This document shows positions 1 through 8,344 of a DNA stretch of 64,000 bases, one piece after another; position 1 is the stretch's first letter, and every line of letters starts with the position of its first letter. The translations under genes were made by a program, and so were the position numbers. Below the pieces are notes generated by a model, which was not told where the DNA came from, did no database searches, and saw only the letters and a program-made list of their open reading frames with translations. The stretch is taken from assembly GCA_001898835.1 (NCBI GenBank), contig MKVM01000003.1, positions 1 to 64,000 on the forward strand, given 5' to 3'. This stretch comes from Micrococcales bacterium 72-143. Its GTDB lineage: Bacteria; Actinomycetota; Actinomycetes; Actinomycetales; Microbacteriaceae.

Positions 1-534
1 ACCCTCGACGCCAAGACCCGCGCCGGCGCAACCCTCGCCGTGTTCACCGTCGGAGCCGGCGGCGCCGTCCAGGCCGACAACGAGCTCGCCGTCCCGATCG
101 CCTTCCACGACACGACAACGAAGCTCGCGGTGTCGCAGACCACCGGGCTCGACCCGGCGGGCGCGACCATCACCGTGACCGGCACGAACTACGACCCGAG
201 CGCCGTCGGCCTGCACGGCCCCAGCGCGGGCCAGGCCGCGGGCGTCTACGCGCAGATCGGCTGGCTCGACACGAACTGGCGACCCTCGCAGGGCGCCGAC
301 TCGGGCACGCGCTCGAACGCCTACACCGCATGGGTGCAGGGCACGAACGAGACCGCGCCCTACCTCCGCTGGACGATCAACCCCTACGGCCTCGCCGACT
401 TCAGCTGGACGGTGACGATCGACAAGGCCACCCTCGACGCGAAGGCACGCACCGGCGCCACGCTCGCGGTGTTCACGGTGGGCGCCGGCGGCGTCATCCA
501 GGCCGGCAACGAGCTCTCGGTGCCGATCGCCTTC
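1..534 (+). repeat. Intragenic direct repeat of the HtaA protein (1-105 and 430-534)
   Basis: Bases 1-105 and 430-534 encode nearly the same peptide (ending ELxVPIAF in both), a 429-bp period equal to 143 codons. They are successive Ig-like modules of the surface protein, so more copies are likely upstream of the window. Confidence 0.8.
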
Positions 535-2097
535 ACGGTGCCGAGCACGGGAGGCGGGGGCGACGTCGAGCCGACGCCCGCCCTCACGGCCGGCAGCCTC
601 AGCTGGGGCGTGAAGGCGAGCTTCCGCTCCTACGTCACCGGGCCCATCGCGCACGGCGCGATCACCACGACCGGCGCCTCGTCCGTGCTCGGCGCGTACG
701 TGTTCCCGCAGGCCGCGGCGGCGCAGCTCGCCAACGGCCTCGGCACCGTCGCCTACTCGGGCTCGGTGCGCTTCACGGGCCACGACGGCATCCTCGACCT
801 GCGTCTCTCCGACCCGCAGGTGCGCATCGACTCGGCGACGAGCGGCACGCTCCTGCTGCGCGTGAACGGCGGGGCGCCGGTCGCCTTCGCGTCCCTCGCG
901 CTCGGCTCGGGGACGAAGACCACGGATGCCACGGGCGCCGTGCGCTACGCGAACGTGCCGGCGAGCCTCACCTCGGCGGGCTCCGGCGCCTTCAGCTTCG
1001 AGGGGAGCACCTTCTACCCCGCGGGCACCGCGCTCGACCCGGTGACCTTCCTCGTGGGGTCGGCGAACAGCGCCCCCTCGGGCACCGTGGTGGTGGCATC
1101 CGCCACGAAGAAGACGAGCAACGGCCCGGCCGCCACCCCGCCCGCCACCACCGGCATCACGCTGTCCGACGGCGAGCCCGTCGAGGGCGGCGACGTCACG
1201 GCGGAGGCCGACGGCTTCCAGCCGAACGAGTCGGGCATCCTCGTGGTCATCTACTCGACCCCGACCGTGCTGGCCGAGAACGTCACGGCGGATGCCTCGG
1301 GCCGCGTGAGCTGGTCGGGCACGCTGCCCCGCGGCCTCACCGGTCAGCACACGCTCACCTTCCAGGGCTCCGTCGACCGCGGCATCGTGCTCGACATCGC
1401 CGCGGCGAGCGAGCTGCAGTGCACGGTCTCGGACGCGAAGCTCGTGTGGGGCTTCAAGGAGAGCTTCCGCGCCTACATCGACGGCTCCATCGCGAACGGC
1501 GAGTGGACCACCGAGGGCGGCGTGAGCTATGCGACGCCGAGCTTCACCTGGACCGGCGGGACCGGCGGGGCGGATGCCGACGGCGCGCTCGACGTGCAGT
1601 ACGCCGGCTCCGTGCGGTTCACCGGTCACGGCGGCGTGCTCGACACGACGATCGCGAACCCGCGCGTCGTCATCGACGGCGACCGCGCCGTGCTGCTGCT
1701 CGACGTGACCGGCACGACGCAGGCGGGCGAGGCGGTCTCGCAGACCGCCGTCGAGTTCGCCGAGCTCGACCTCGCGGGCGTCGAGGGCACGACCGATGGC
1801 GACACGGTCACGTGGTCCGACGTGCCCGCCACACTCACGGCCGCCGGTGCCGCCGCGTTCGGCACCTACCCCGAGGGCGAGGCACTCGACCCCGTGACGA
1901 TCACGGCGACCGTGGAGAGCGGATGCGCGTCCGAGTCCCCGGCGCCGACCGCCACCGCGACCGACGACGAGCTCGCCCCCGAGCCGACGGCGGCCGAGGG
2001 CTGGCCGGTCTGGGCGACCGTGCTCATCGTCGCCCTGCTGGTCGCGGCGATCATCGCGGCGCTCGTCATCATCCTGGTGCGTCGCCGGCGCGCCTGA
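1..2097 (+). CDS. HtaA-domain cell-surface haem-binding protein (5' end outside window)
   Basis: The reading frame is open from base 1, so the start and signal peptide lie upstream. In order there are two Ig-like repeats (bases 1-540), a first HtaA domain (about 590-1110, beginning LSWGVKASFRSY), a further Ig-like stretch (1150-1400), a second HtaA domain (about 1430-1915, beginning KLVWGFKESFRAY), a Pro/Ala/Thr-rich linker, one membrane helix (2005-2085) and an Arg-rich cytoplasmic tail. HtaA domains bind haem in the corynebacterial uptake system, so this is probably a membrane-anchored haem-capture protein. No sortase LPxTG motif is present. No HmuTUV-type haem transporter genes are in this window; they could lie upstream. 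Domain calls are from recognised sequence patterns. Confidence 0.82.
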   Translation, partial: TLDAKTRAGATLAVFTVGAGGAVQADNELAVPIAFHDTTTKLAVSQTTGLDPAGATITVTGTNYDPSAVGLHGPSAGQAAGVYAQIGWLDTNWRPSQGADSGTRSNAYTAWVQGTNETAPYLRWTINPYGLADFSWTVTIDKATLDAKARTGATLAVFTVGAGGVIQAGNELSVPIAFTVPSTGGGGDVEPTPALTAGSLSWGVKASFRSYVTGPIAHGAITTTGASSVLGAYVFPQAAAAQLANGLGTVAYSGSVRFTGHDGILDLRLSDPQVRIDSATSGTLLLRVNGGAPVAFASLALGSGTKTTDATGAVRYANVPASLTSAGSGAFSFEGSTFYPAGTALDPVTFLVGSANSAPSGTVVVASATKKTSNGPAATPPATTGITLSDGEPVEGGDVTAEADGFQPNESGILVVIYSTPTVLAENVTADASGRVSWSGTLPRGLTGQHTLTFQGSVDRGIVLDIAAASELQCTVSDAKLVWGFKESFRAYIDGSIANGEWTTEGGVSYATPSFTWTGGTGGADADGALDVQYAGSVRFTGHGGVLDTTIANPRVVIDGDRAVLLLDVTGTTQAGEAVSQTAVEFAELDLAGVEGTTDGDTVTWSDVPATLTAAGAAAFGTYPEGEALDPVTITATVESGCASESPAPTATATDDELAPEPTAAEGWPVWATVLIVALLVAAIIAALVIILVRRRRA

Positions 2098-2109
2098 CGC
2101 ACCGCACCA

Positions 2110-2155
2110 CTCCGCCCGTCCGGTCCCGGCGCACCCGGGGCCGGGCGGGCGGTTC
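2110..2155. terminator. GC-rich imperfect hairpin between convergent genes
   Basis: The gap between the HtaA gene and the convergent ispDF gene holds an imperfect inverted repeat (CCCGTCCGG against CCGGGCGGG). There is no T-run. It may act as a bidirectional terminator, but this is weakly supported. Confidence 0.3.
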
Positions 2156-2182
2156 CCGTCGGAGGCGGCGACGCCGGCGGGA

Positions 2183-3337
2183 TCAGCGGACGAGCAGTGC
2201 CGTCGCGATGGCGGCGAGACCCTCCCCGCGACCCGTGAATCCGAGGCCGTCGGAGGTCGTCGCGGCGACGCTCACCGGCGCACCCACGAGCTCGCCGAGA
2301 TGCGCCTCCAGCTCCGCCCGGCGGGCGGCGAGGCGCGGCCGGTTCGCGATCACCTGCACGACCACGTTGCCGACCCGTAGGCCCGTGCCGGCCACGAGCG
2401 CGAGGGTCTCGCGCAGGAACACCTCGCTCGCCGCACCCGCGAACTCGGGCGCCGCGGCGCCGAACCGCGAGCCGAGGTCGCCGAGGCCCGCGGCCGAGAG
2501 CAGGGCATCGCACATCGCGTGGATGACGGCGTCGCCGTCGGAGTGCCCCTCGAGCCCGGGCTCGTCCGGGAAGTAGACGCCCCCGAGCCAGAGCGGAACC
2601 GACTCGTCGTAGCGATGCACGTCGACACCGACGCCCGTGCGGATGCGGCTGCCCGCCTCGAGCAGCTGCTCGGCGCGACCCAGGTCCCACGGGGTCGTGA
2701 TCTTGAACGCGCGCGGTTCGCCCGGCACCGTCACCACGGGGTGGCCGGCCGCGGCGTACAGTGCCGCGTCGTCCGTGTGGTCGGACGTGGCCGCGGCGTA
2801 GGCGGCCACGAGTTCGGCACGCGGGAAGCCCTGAGGGGTCTGCACGTGAACGAGGTCGCTGCGGTCGACCGCCTCGACGACGCGCTCGCCCTCGACGCGC
2901 TTGACCGTGTCGACCACGGGCGACGCGGGGATGACGCCGACCCCATCGCGGACCGCGCCCGCGACGCGGTCGATGAGCGAGCTCGGGGTGAGCGCGCGCG
3001 CGGCGTCGTGCACGAGCACGACCTCGACGCCGTCGGCGAGCACCGCGAGGCCGGCCGCGACCGACAGCTGACGGGTCTCACCGCCCGGCACCACCGTGAG
3101 GTGGGCGGATGCGGCACCCGCCACGTGCTCCCCGATCGCGCGGGCGCGCGCGACGAGGGCGGCGGGGGCGACGACGACCACCTGCGCCGGCTCGACGGCC
3201 CCGAAGACGCCCCTCAGGGCGTGCTCGAGGATCGTGACCCCGCTCAGCTCCACGAAGGCCTTGGGCTCCTCGCGACCGAGACGGGTGCCGCCGCCCGCGG
3301 CGACGACGACGACCGCGAGGCGCACATCCGGAGTCAT
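2183..3337 (-). CDS. ispDF: Bifunctional IspD/IspF of the MEP isoprenoid pathway
   Basis: The protein has 384 aa. The N-terminal half is IspD (2-C-methyl-D-erythritol 4-phosphate cytidylyltransferase) with the nucleotide-binding Gly-rich loop AAGGGTRLG at about residues 13-21. The C-terminal half, from about residue 232, is IspF (MECDP synthase) with the metal ligands of GVDVHR and the HSDGD segment. Together they catalyse two non-consecutive steps of isoprenoid precursor synthesis in the cytoplasm. The fusion is known in some bacteria and actinobacteria. A TAGGCT hexamer lies 7 nt before the ATG (minus strand), with no Shine-Dalgarno, suggesting a leaderless mRNA. carD lies upstream in the same direction, 95 nt away. 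Confidence 0.95.
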   Translation of the reverse strand: MTPDVRLAVVVVAAGGGTRLGREEPKAFVELSGVTILEHALRGVFGAVEPAQVVVVAPAALVARARAIGEHVAGAASAHLTVVPGGETRQLSVAAGLAVLADGVEVVLVHDAARALTPSSLIDRVAGAVRDGVGVIPASPVVDTVKRVEGERVVEAVDRSDLVHVQTPQGFPRAELVAAYAAATSDHTDDAALYAAAGHPVVTVPGEPRAFKITTPWDLGRAEQLLEAGSRIRTGVGVDVHRYDESVPLWLGGVYFPDEPGLEGHSDGDAVIHAMCDALLSAAGLGDLGSRFGAAAPEFAGAASEVFLRETLALVAGTGLRVGNVVVQVIANRPRLAARRAELEAHLGELVGAPVSVAATTSDGLGFTGRGEGLAAIATALLVR

Positions 3338-3344
3338 GGGAATG

Positions 3345-3350
3345 AGCCTA
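3345..3350 (-). promoter_or_regulatory. -10 element, leaderless ispDF
   Basis: TAGGCT on the minus strand, 7 nt before the ispDF start codon, so transcription would begin at or next to the ATG. Confidence 0.55.
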
Positions 3351-3432
3351 CGGGGGGCGCTGGTATCGACCGCCGCATCGAGCCCGTGGAATTCGCGCGT
3401 CCGCGGCGCTCCTCAGCGCGCGAGGGCGGACC

Positions 3433-3915
3433 TCAGGAGGCGAGCACCTCGTCGAGCACCGTGGAGGCCTTCTCCTCGTCGGTCTTCTCGGCGAGCGCGA
3501 GCTCCGAGATGAGGATCTGACGTGCCTTCGCGAGCATGCGCTTCTCGCCCGCGGAGAGCCCGCGGTCCTGATCGCGACGCCACAGGTCGCGCACGACCTC
3601 GGAGACCTTGATGACGTCGCCGGAGGCGAGCTTCTCGAGGTTCGCCTTGTAGCGGCGGCTCCAGTTGGTGGGCTCCTCCGTGAAGGGGGCGCGCAGCACC
3701 TCGAAGACCTTGTCGAGGCCCTCCTTGCCGATCACGTCACGGACGCCGACGAGGTCGACGTTCTCGGCCGGGACCTCGATGACGAGGTCGCCCTGGGTGA
3801 CGTTGAGCTTCAGGTACTTCTTCGTCTCGCCCCGGATCACCCGATCCTTGACCTCGATGATGGTTGCCGCACCGTGATGGGGGTAAACGACCGTCTCGCC
3901 GACCTCGAAGAGCAT
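3433..3915 (-). CDS. carD: CarD family RNA polymerase-binding transcription factor
   Basis: 160 aa. The N-terminal part ([17 protein letters not shown]...) is the RNA polymerase-interacting Tudor-like domain and the rest is the helical DNA-binding domain. This is the usual length and arrangement for actinobacterial CarD, which stabilises open complexes at rRNA and housekeeping promoters. It is preceded by a clear Shine-Dalgarno (AAGGA) and, further up, a TAAAAT -10. carD and ispDF are commonly adjacent in actinobacteria, which supports both calls. Confidence 0.95.
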   Translation of the reverse strand: MLFEVGETVVYPHHGAATIIEVKDRVIRGETKKYLKLNVTQGDLVIEVPAENVDLVGVRDVIGKEGLDKVFEVLRAPFTEEPTNWSRRYKANLEKLASGDVIKVSEVVRDLWRRDQDRGLSAGEKRMLAKARQILISELALAEKTDEEKASTVLDEVLAS

Positions 3916-3941
3916 GGAGTTGTTCCTTCCGCAGACCTCTC

Positions 3942-3947
3942 ATTTTA
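3942..3947 (-). promoter_or_regulatory. carD -10 element
   Basis: TAAAAT on the minus strand, 26 nt before the carD start, giving a short leader with a Shine-Dalgarno. It is one of the few AT-rich hexamers in the core sequence. No convincing -35 is seen. Confidence 0.55.
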
Positions 3948-4043
3948 TCACAGTGGGCGTCCCCCGGCCGGGGGCGACGGCATCCGCGACCCCGCACTGC
4001 CGCTAGTCTGGGAGGGCTCGTCGTCTACGCCTGGAGGATCCCC

Positions 4044-4565
4044 GTGAGAGCACGTGCCGTGGCCGCCATCGCCCTGAGCGGAGCGCTCGTCGTCGGGCTC
4101 AGCGGATGCGCGCTCTGGCAGCAGCCCGAGACGGGGCGCGAGTACGACGCGAGCGACGGGGTGAGCCTGAACCTCGGCGACCTGGAGCTGCGCAACGTGC
4201 TCGTGCTCACCGAGGACGGCGACCTCGGCAACCTCGTCGGCACGGCCGTCAACACCACGGGCGCCGACATCGACTTCACGGTGCAGTGGAACATCGACGG
4301 CACATACCACGAGGTGGAGCTGACGGCGAGGGCGCACGGCCGCACGAGCTTCGGCACCGACGGCGACCAGGTGACCCTGCAGCCGCTCGGCGAGAAGGCC
4401 GGCAGCATGCTCGACACCGTCGTGCACATCAGCTCCGACCAGAAGGAGCTGCGCATCCCGGTGCTCGACGCGACGCTGCCCGAGTACGACGGCGCGCTCC
4501 CCACGCCGACCCCGACGCCCACTCCGCGCAGCACCCCGAGCCCGAGCGCGACACCCGAGGGCTGA
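4044..4565 (+). CDS. Small secreted lipoprotein
   Basis: 173 aa from a GTG at 4044, chosen because a GGAGG Shine-Dalgarno sits 6 nt before it and the protein then begins with a normal lipoprotein signal peptide (h-region ending LSGC, Cys about 21). A TAGTCT -10 is at 4004-4009. The mature part has no recognised domain; it looks like a beta-rich FxxLyD-type extracellular fold and ends in a Pro/Thr/Ser-rich low-complexity tail. Function is unknown. It converges on regX3. Confidence 0.75.
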   Translation: MRARAVAAIALSGALVVGLSGCALWQQPETGREYDASDGVSLNLGDLELRNVLVLTEDGDLGNLVGTAVNTTGADIDFTVQWNIDGTYHEVELTARAHGRTSFGTDGDQVTLQPLGEKAGSMLDTVVHISSDQKELRIPVLDATLPEYDGALPTPTPTPTPRSTPSPSATPEG

Positions 4566-4569
4566 CCAC

Positions 4570-4585
4570 CGGCGCCATGGCGCCG
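4570..4585. terminator. Perfect 16-bp palindrome between convergent genes
   Basis: CGGCGCCATGGCGCCG lies 5 nt after the lipoprotein stop and 15 nt before the end of the convergent regX3. It could end transcription from both sides; no T-run follows. Confidence 0.35.
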
Positions 4586-4600
4586 AAGCTGCCCTGCGGC

Positions 4601-5284
4601 TCAGTTCTCGAAGCGGTAGCCGAGCCCGCGCACCGTCACGAGCAGCTGCGGGTTCGAGGGGTCCGGCTCGATCTTCGCCCGGATGCGCTTGATGTGCACG
4701 TCGAGCGTCTTGGTGTCGCCGAAGTAGTCAGAGCCCCAGATGCGGTCGATGAGCTGGCCGCGCGTCAGCACGCGGCCCGCATTCCGTAGAAGGAATTCGA
4801 GCAGTTCGAACTCCTTCAGAGGCATGGCCACCTCCGCGCCGTCCACGGAGACGGCGTGACGCTCCACATCCATCCGTACCGGCCCCGCCTCCAGCACCGC
4901 CTCGATGGGACCGTCGACGACCTCCACATGGCGGCGCAGCACCGCGCGGATGCGGGCCAGCAGCTCGCGGCTCGAGTACGGCTTCGTGACGTAGTCGTCG
5001 GCGCCGAGCTCGAGGCCCACGACGATGTCGACCTCGGAGTCCTTCGCGGTGAGCATGATGATGGGCACGCTCGACCGGGCGCGCAGCTCGCGGCACACCT
5101 CGGTGCCGGACAGGCCCGGCAGCATGAGGTCGAGCAGCACGAGGTCTGCGCCTGTGCGATCGAACTCGGCGAGCGCGGCCCGGCCGTCTCCCGCGATGGC
5201 GGTCTCGTAGCCCTCGCGACCCAGGAGGAACGCGAGGGGCTCGGCGAGCGACGGCTCGTCTTCGACGATGAGGATGCGGGTCAC
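4601..5284 (-). CDS. regX3: RegX3-type phosphate response regulator
   Basis: 227 aa from a GTG whose GTGA overlaps the senX3 stop by 4 nt, implying translational coupling. The N-terminal receiver has the acidic pair in LIVEDEP and the phosphoacceptor Asp in LVLLDLMLP (about residue 52), and the Lys in YVTKPY. The C-terminal domain is an OmpR-type winged helix ending RGLGYRFEN. RegX3 controls phosphate-starvation genes. The cognate kinase lies directly upstream and phoU is divergent from it, with pst genes 11 kb away. Confidence 0.92.
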   Translation of the reverse strand: MTRILIVEDEPSLAEPLAFLLGREGYETAIAGDGRAALAEFDRTGADLVLLDLMLPGLSGTEVCRELRARSSVPIIMLTAKDSEVDIVVGLELGADDYVTKPYSSRELLARIRAVLRRHVEVVDGPIEAVLEAGPVRMDVERHAVSVDGAEVAMPLKEFELLEFLLRNAGRVLTRGQLIDRIWGSDYFGDTKTLDVHIKRIRAKIEPDPSNPQLLVTVRGLGYRFEN

Positions 5285-6435
5285 AGACGGGCTCCACGGG
5301 AAGGTGCGGCGGCCGAGCTGGCCTCCGGAAGGCGGATGGTGAAGGTCGAGCCGCGGCCCTGCTGCGACCACACCCGCACGTCGCCGCCGTGGTTCTGCAC
5401 CACGTGCTTGACGATCGAGAGGCCGAGGCCGGTGCCGCCGGTCTGTCGGCTGCGGGCGGAGTCGACGCGGAAGAAGCGCTCGAAGACGCGGTCGCGCTCG
5501 GACTCGGGGATGCCGACGCCCTGGTCCGTGACGGCGATCTCGATGGCACCGTCGCGCCGGGTGACCCCGACGCCGACGCGCGTGCCGTCGGGGGAATACT
5601 GGATCGCGTTCGCGATGAGATTGTGCACCGCTGTCACGAGCATCGACTCATCGCCCCAGACGACGGCCGTGGGGTCGGCCTGGGCGACGATCGTGATGCG
5701 GTGCGACTCGGCGGCGACCCGATTGGCGTCGGCCGCCTTCGCCACGACCGAGTCCACCTGCACGCGGTCGGCGTGCTCGAGCGCATCGGCGGCCTGCAGG
5801 CGGCTCAGCTCGATGATCTCGTGCGTGAGGCTGCGCAGCCGCTCGGCCTCGATCGTGAGGCGGCCCGCGAACCGGCGCACCTCATCCGGTTCGTCGGCCG
5901 CGGACTCGAGCGCCTCGGCGAGCAGGCCGATGGCGCCGATCGGCGTCTTCAGCTCGTGCGAGATGTTGGCGACGAAGTCGCGGCGCACGTCCTCGAGGCG
6001 GTGCGCCTCTGTGCGGTCGTCGGCGAGCACGAGCACGAAGCGGCTGCCGAGCGGCGCGGCCCGCACGAGGAGGTGCACGGTCGCCTCGCCGAAGGGGCCG
6101 CGCGGCAGCTGCATCTCCTCGTTCGCGGCCGATCCCTCGGTGCGCACGCGGTCCACGAGCGACACGAGCTCCTGGTGGACGAGCGCGTGGTTCCAGACGA
6201 GCCCCAGGGCGACCGCCGCGGTCGAGCAGCTCACGACGTTGTTGGAGGAGTCGAGCACGATGCCGGCGGTCTCGAGCGCGTCGATGACCTCCTCGACCCC
6301 GTCGGGCACGGTGGGGGTGACAACCGCGGCAGCGCGCTGGCCGCGCGCGTGGGCGACGACCACGGCGGCGCTCCCGCCGACGCCGACCACGAGCCCGAAG
6401 CCCAGGGCGGCGGGCACGAGCCAGGCGGCATCCAT
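5281..6435 (-). CDS. senX3: SenX3-type sensor histidine kinase
   Basis: 384 aa. One N-terminal membrane segment (about 5-30), a PAS-like region, a HisKA domain with the phosphorylated His in NISHELKTP (about residue 160), and a C-terminal HATPase with the G-box GGTGLGLSI. It phosphorylates RegX3 when phosphate is limiting; PhoU and Pst normally keep it off. A TAATCT hexamer lies 6 nt before the ATG, so the message is probably leaderless. The phoU gene is divergent across a 200-bp gap with a PHO-box-like repeat. Confidence 0.92.
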   Translation of the reverse strand: MDAAWLVPAALGFGLVVGVGGSAAVVVAHARGQRAAAVVTPTVPDGVEEVIDALETAGIVLDSSNNVVSCSTAAVALGLVWNHALVHQELVSLVDRVRTEGSAANEEMQLPRGPFGEATVHLLVRAAPLGSRFVLVLADDRTEAHRLEDVRRDFVANISHELKTPIGAIGLLAEALESAADEPDEVRRFAGRLTIEAERLRSLTHEIIELSRLQAADALEHADRVQVDSVVAKAADANRVAAESHRITIVAQADPTAVVWGDESMLVTAVHNLIANAIQYSPDGTRVGVGVTRRDGAIEIAVTDQGVGIPESERDRVFERFFRVDSARSRQTGGTGLGLSIVKHVVQNHGGDVRVWSQQGRGSTFTIRLPEASSAAAPSRGARL

Positions 6436-6441
6436 GGGACT

Positions 6442-6447
6442 AGATTA
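6442..6447 (-). promoter_or_regulatory. -10 element, leaderless senX3
   Basis: TAATCT on the minus strand with a 6-nt gap to the senX3 ATG. Confidence 0.5.
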
Positions 6448-6507
6448 GGGCGGGCCGAATCGGGTGACCTGCGGATATCTGCAGGTCTCGACATCCCTTC
6501 CGGGGAC

Positions 6508-6540
6508 GTTCACGGCCCGGACACCGCTCGTTAACCTTCC
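6508..6540 (+). promoter_or_regulatory. PHO-box-like direct repeats between senX3 and phoU
   Basis: Three units in 11-bp register: GTTCACGGCCC, GGACACCGCTC, GTTAACCTTCC. They resemble the GTTCACC-type direct repeats bound by PhoP/RegX3-class regulators. The site lies between senX3-regX3 and phoU, consistent with autoregulation. Confidence 0.55.
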
Positions 6541-6635
6541 CGCGGGACGGTTGCAGCGCGGTCGCCCGGGAGGCCCGAGCGGCCGCATGCCGACGACGCC
6601 GCGCAGAGAGCCGGCGGGGAAAGGACCAGAATCCC

Positions 6636-7277
6636 ATGCGCGAGGTGTTCCAGCAGGAGCTGCGCGAGGTGCAGGAGCGCCTCGTCGAGATCTCCACGCT
6701 CGTCGCCGACTCGATCGAGAAGGCGACGCGCGCCTTCAACGAGTCGGATGTCTCGCTCGCCGAGGAGGTCATCGAGGACGACCGCCGGATCGACGTGCTC
6801 GCCGCCGAGCTCGACGAACTCGCCATCACGATCCTGGCCCGCCAGCAGCCGGTCGCCCGCGACCTGCGTATCGTCGTCTCGGCGCTGCGCGTCTCCGCCT
6901 CGCTCGAGCGCATGGGCGACATGGCCGAGCACATCGCGCAGCTCTCGCGCTACCGCTTCCCCGAGAAGGTCGTGCCGAAGGGCCTGCGCGGCACCTTCCG
7001 CGAGATGGGCGCCCTCGACGTCGAGATCGCCCGCAAGCTCACCGAGCTGCTCGAGACTCAGGACACCGCGATCGCCGAGCACATCCGCAACGAGGACGAC
7101 AAGGTCGACGCCCTGCACCTCGCGGTTTTCGACAAGGTGCTCGGCGAGACATGGAAGGGCGAGACGGCCGACACGGTCGACGCGACCCTCGCATCCCGCT
7201 ACCACGAGCGCTTCGCCGACCACGCGGTGTCGATCGCGAAGAAGGTGCAGTACCTCGCCACCGGCGACTGGGCCTGA
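6636..7277 (+). CDS. phoU: PhoU phosphate signalling regulator
   Basis: 213 aa, the usual PhoU length, made of two three-helix-bundle repeats with the acidic metal-binding signatures (SLERMGDMAEHI in the first and RYHERFADHAVSI in the second). PhoU links the Pst transporter to the SenX3 kinase and represses the phosphate regulon when phosphate is plentiful. It is divergent from senX3-regX3 with a PHO-box-like site upstream, and converges on vapC with a 24-nt gap. Confidence 0.93.
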   Translation: MREVFQQELREVQERLVEISTLVADSIEKATRAFNESDVSLAEEVIEDDRRIDVLAAELDELAITILARQQPVARDLRIVVSALRVSASLERMGDMAEHIAQLSRYRFPEKVVPKGLRGTFREMGALDVEIARKLTELLETQDTAIAEHIRNEDDKVDALHLAVFDKVLGETWKGETADTVDATLASRYHERFADHAVSIAKKVQYLATGDWA

Positions 7278-7301
7278 GGCCGGCCGCCCCGCTGCACCCG
7301 G

Positions 7302-7712
7302 TCAGCCGGGCACGCGCACCGGGATGCCGAGTTCCTCCGCCACCCGCGCCATGCGGTGGTCGTAGGTCCACAGCTCGTCGACCCCCGCGGCGATAGCCGT
7401 CGCCACGTGGATGGCGTCGAGGGATCGCAGCGCGGGAGGTCCGATCACCCGAGCCGACTCGAGAACCGGTCGCGTGAGCTGCGCGACGGCGACGCCCAGG
7501 AACGCCTCGCTCGCGGCGACGGCGATGTGACGCGGCGGAAGAGCATCGCTCCGCATCCGTGCCACACGGGCCACCTCGACCCGTGCGAGGGCGGAGGTCA
7601 CGAATCGGGTGTGCGCGACGGCCCCGTCGCGGATCGCGGCGCGAAGCGTCTCAGACCCGTCCTCGTGGAAGAGACGCTTGACCAGCGCGCTCGAGTCGAG
7701 ATAGGCGAGCAT
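7302..7712 (-). CDS. vapC: VapC-like PIN-domain toxin ribonuclease
   Basis: 136 aa PIN domain. Acidic active-site residues are visible in YLDSSALVK near the N-terminus, in the ALARVEVARV helix, and in LDAIHVATA plus YDHRM near the C-terminus. PIN toxins cleave tRNA or rRNA and are held inactive by a cognate antitoxin. Its ATG follows the antitoxin stop with no gap (TGAATG on the minus strand), the normal antitoxin-first arrangement. Confidence 0.88.
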   Translation of the reverse strand: MLAYLDSSALVKRLFHEDGSETLRAAIRDGAVAHTRFVTSALARVEVARVARMRSDALPPRHIAVAASEAFLGVAVAQLTRPVLESARVIGPPALRSLDAIHVATAIAAGVDELWTYDHRMARVAEELGIPVRVPG

Positions 7713-7979
7713 TCAGGAGAGCCGCTCGTCACGCGTCGCGTCGAGGAGGTCGAGCGAGGTCACCCCCGCCGGAAGGGTGAGCAGCACGGCCGGCTCACGG
7801 TACGGCTCCGACGGCGCCTCGATCCACTCCGGCCAACCCGGATCGCGCCCGCGAGAACCCAGACCGAGATAGTCGTCGACCGCGCGCCGCAGGATCTCCT
7901 GCTGGCTGAGGCCCGTCTGCTCCGCCTCGGCACGCAGAGCGGATGCCGCCTCCGCACGGAGCCGCAGATTCATCGCCAT
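7713..7979 (-). CDS. vapB: VapB-like ribbon-helix-helix antitoxin
   Basis: 88 aa from the ATG at 7979. The N-terminal MNLRLRAEAASALR with GLSQQEILRRAV is a typical ribbon-helix-helix DNA-binding domain; the C-terminal half would wrap VapC. An upstream in-frame ATG at 8003 would add 8 residues, but I prefer 7979. A TACCAT -10 sits 7 nt before it inside a palindrome, the leaderless layout seen throughout the window, and the longer frame would put the operator inside the gene. Confidence 0.85.
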   Translation of the reverse strand: MAMNLRLRAEAASALRAEAEQTGLSQQEILRRAVDDYLGLGSRGRDPGWPEWIEAPSEPYREPAVLLTLPAGVTSLDLLDATRDERLS

Positions 7980-7987
7980 GCGGGCGA

Positions 7988-8017
7988 TGGTACCACCAGC
8001 CATCGAGACTGGTACCA
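7988..8017. promoter_or_regulatory. vapBC operator: two TGGTACCA palindromes
   Basis: The same perfect 8-bp palindrome TGGTACCA occurs at 7988-7995 and 8010-8017, exactly 22 bp apart (about two helical turns, same face). The promoter-proximal copy contains the TACCAT -10. Ribbon-helix-helix antitoxins typically repress from such paired sites. Confidence 0.65.
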
Positions 8018-8018
8018 G

Positions 8019-8333
8019 TCAGGCGCCCGGGCCCTCGTCGATCGCGCGCTCGAGCCGCTCGACCTTGCCGTCGAGCTCACCCGAGTAGCCCGGACGGATG
8101 TCGGCCTTGAGCACGAGGGAGACGCGCGAGCCGTAGGCGGCCACGGCATCCGTCGCGCGCCTCACGACGTCGAACACCTCGTCCCACTCCCCCTCGATCT
8201 CGGTGAACATCGAGGTCGTGCGGTTGGGCAGACCCGACTCCCGGACGATCTGCACGGCCGCCGCGACGGCGTCGTGCACGGAGCCGTCGGCGTTGCCGGT
8301 GCCGGACGGAGCGACGGAGAAGGCGACGAGCAT
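8019..8333 (-). CDS. MTH1187 family thiamine-binding protein
   Basis: 104 aa from ATG at 8333 with an AGAGG Shine-Dalgarno. The start MLVAFSVAPSGTG and the body with the TTSMFTEIEGEWDEVF segment match the MTH1187/YkoF-like small ferredoxin-fold family that binds thiamine or related compounds. Cytoplasmic; exact ligand unknown. It lies 11 nt downstream of a small membrane-protein gene and probably shares its transcript. Its stop is 2 nt from the distal vapBC palindrome. Confidence 0.8.
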   Translation of the reverse strand: MLVAFSVAPSGTGNADGSVHDAVAAAVQIVRESGLPNRTTSMFTEIEGEWDEVFDVVRRATDAVAAYGSRVSLVLKADIRPGYSGELDGKVERLERAIDEGPGA

Positions 8334-8344
8334 GGGAGACCTCT

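Noticed and set aside
330..2576. Long plus-strand frame of 748 codons across the htaA-like gene and into ispDF
   Set aside because: Arg/His-rich composition noise in the wrong frame of two well-supported genes; typical of high-GC DNA.
7713..8003. Longer vapB starting at the ATG at 8003
   Set aside because: That start would place the palindromic operator inside the gene; the ATG at 7979 has a well-placed -10.
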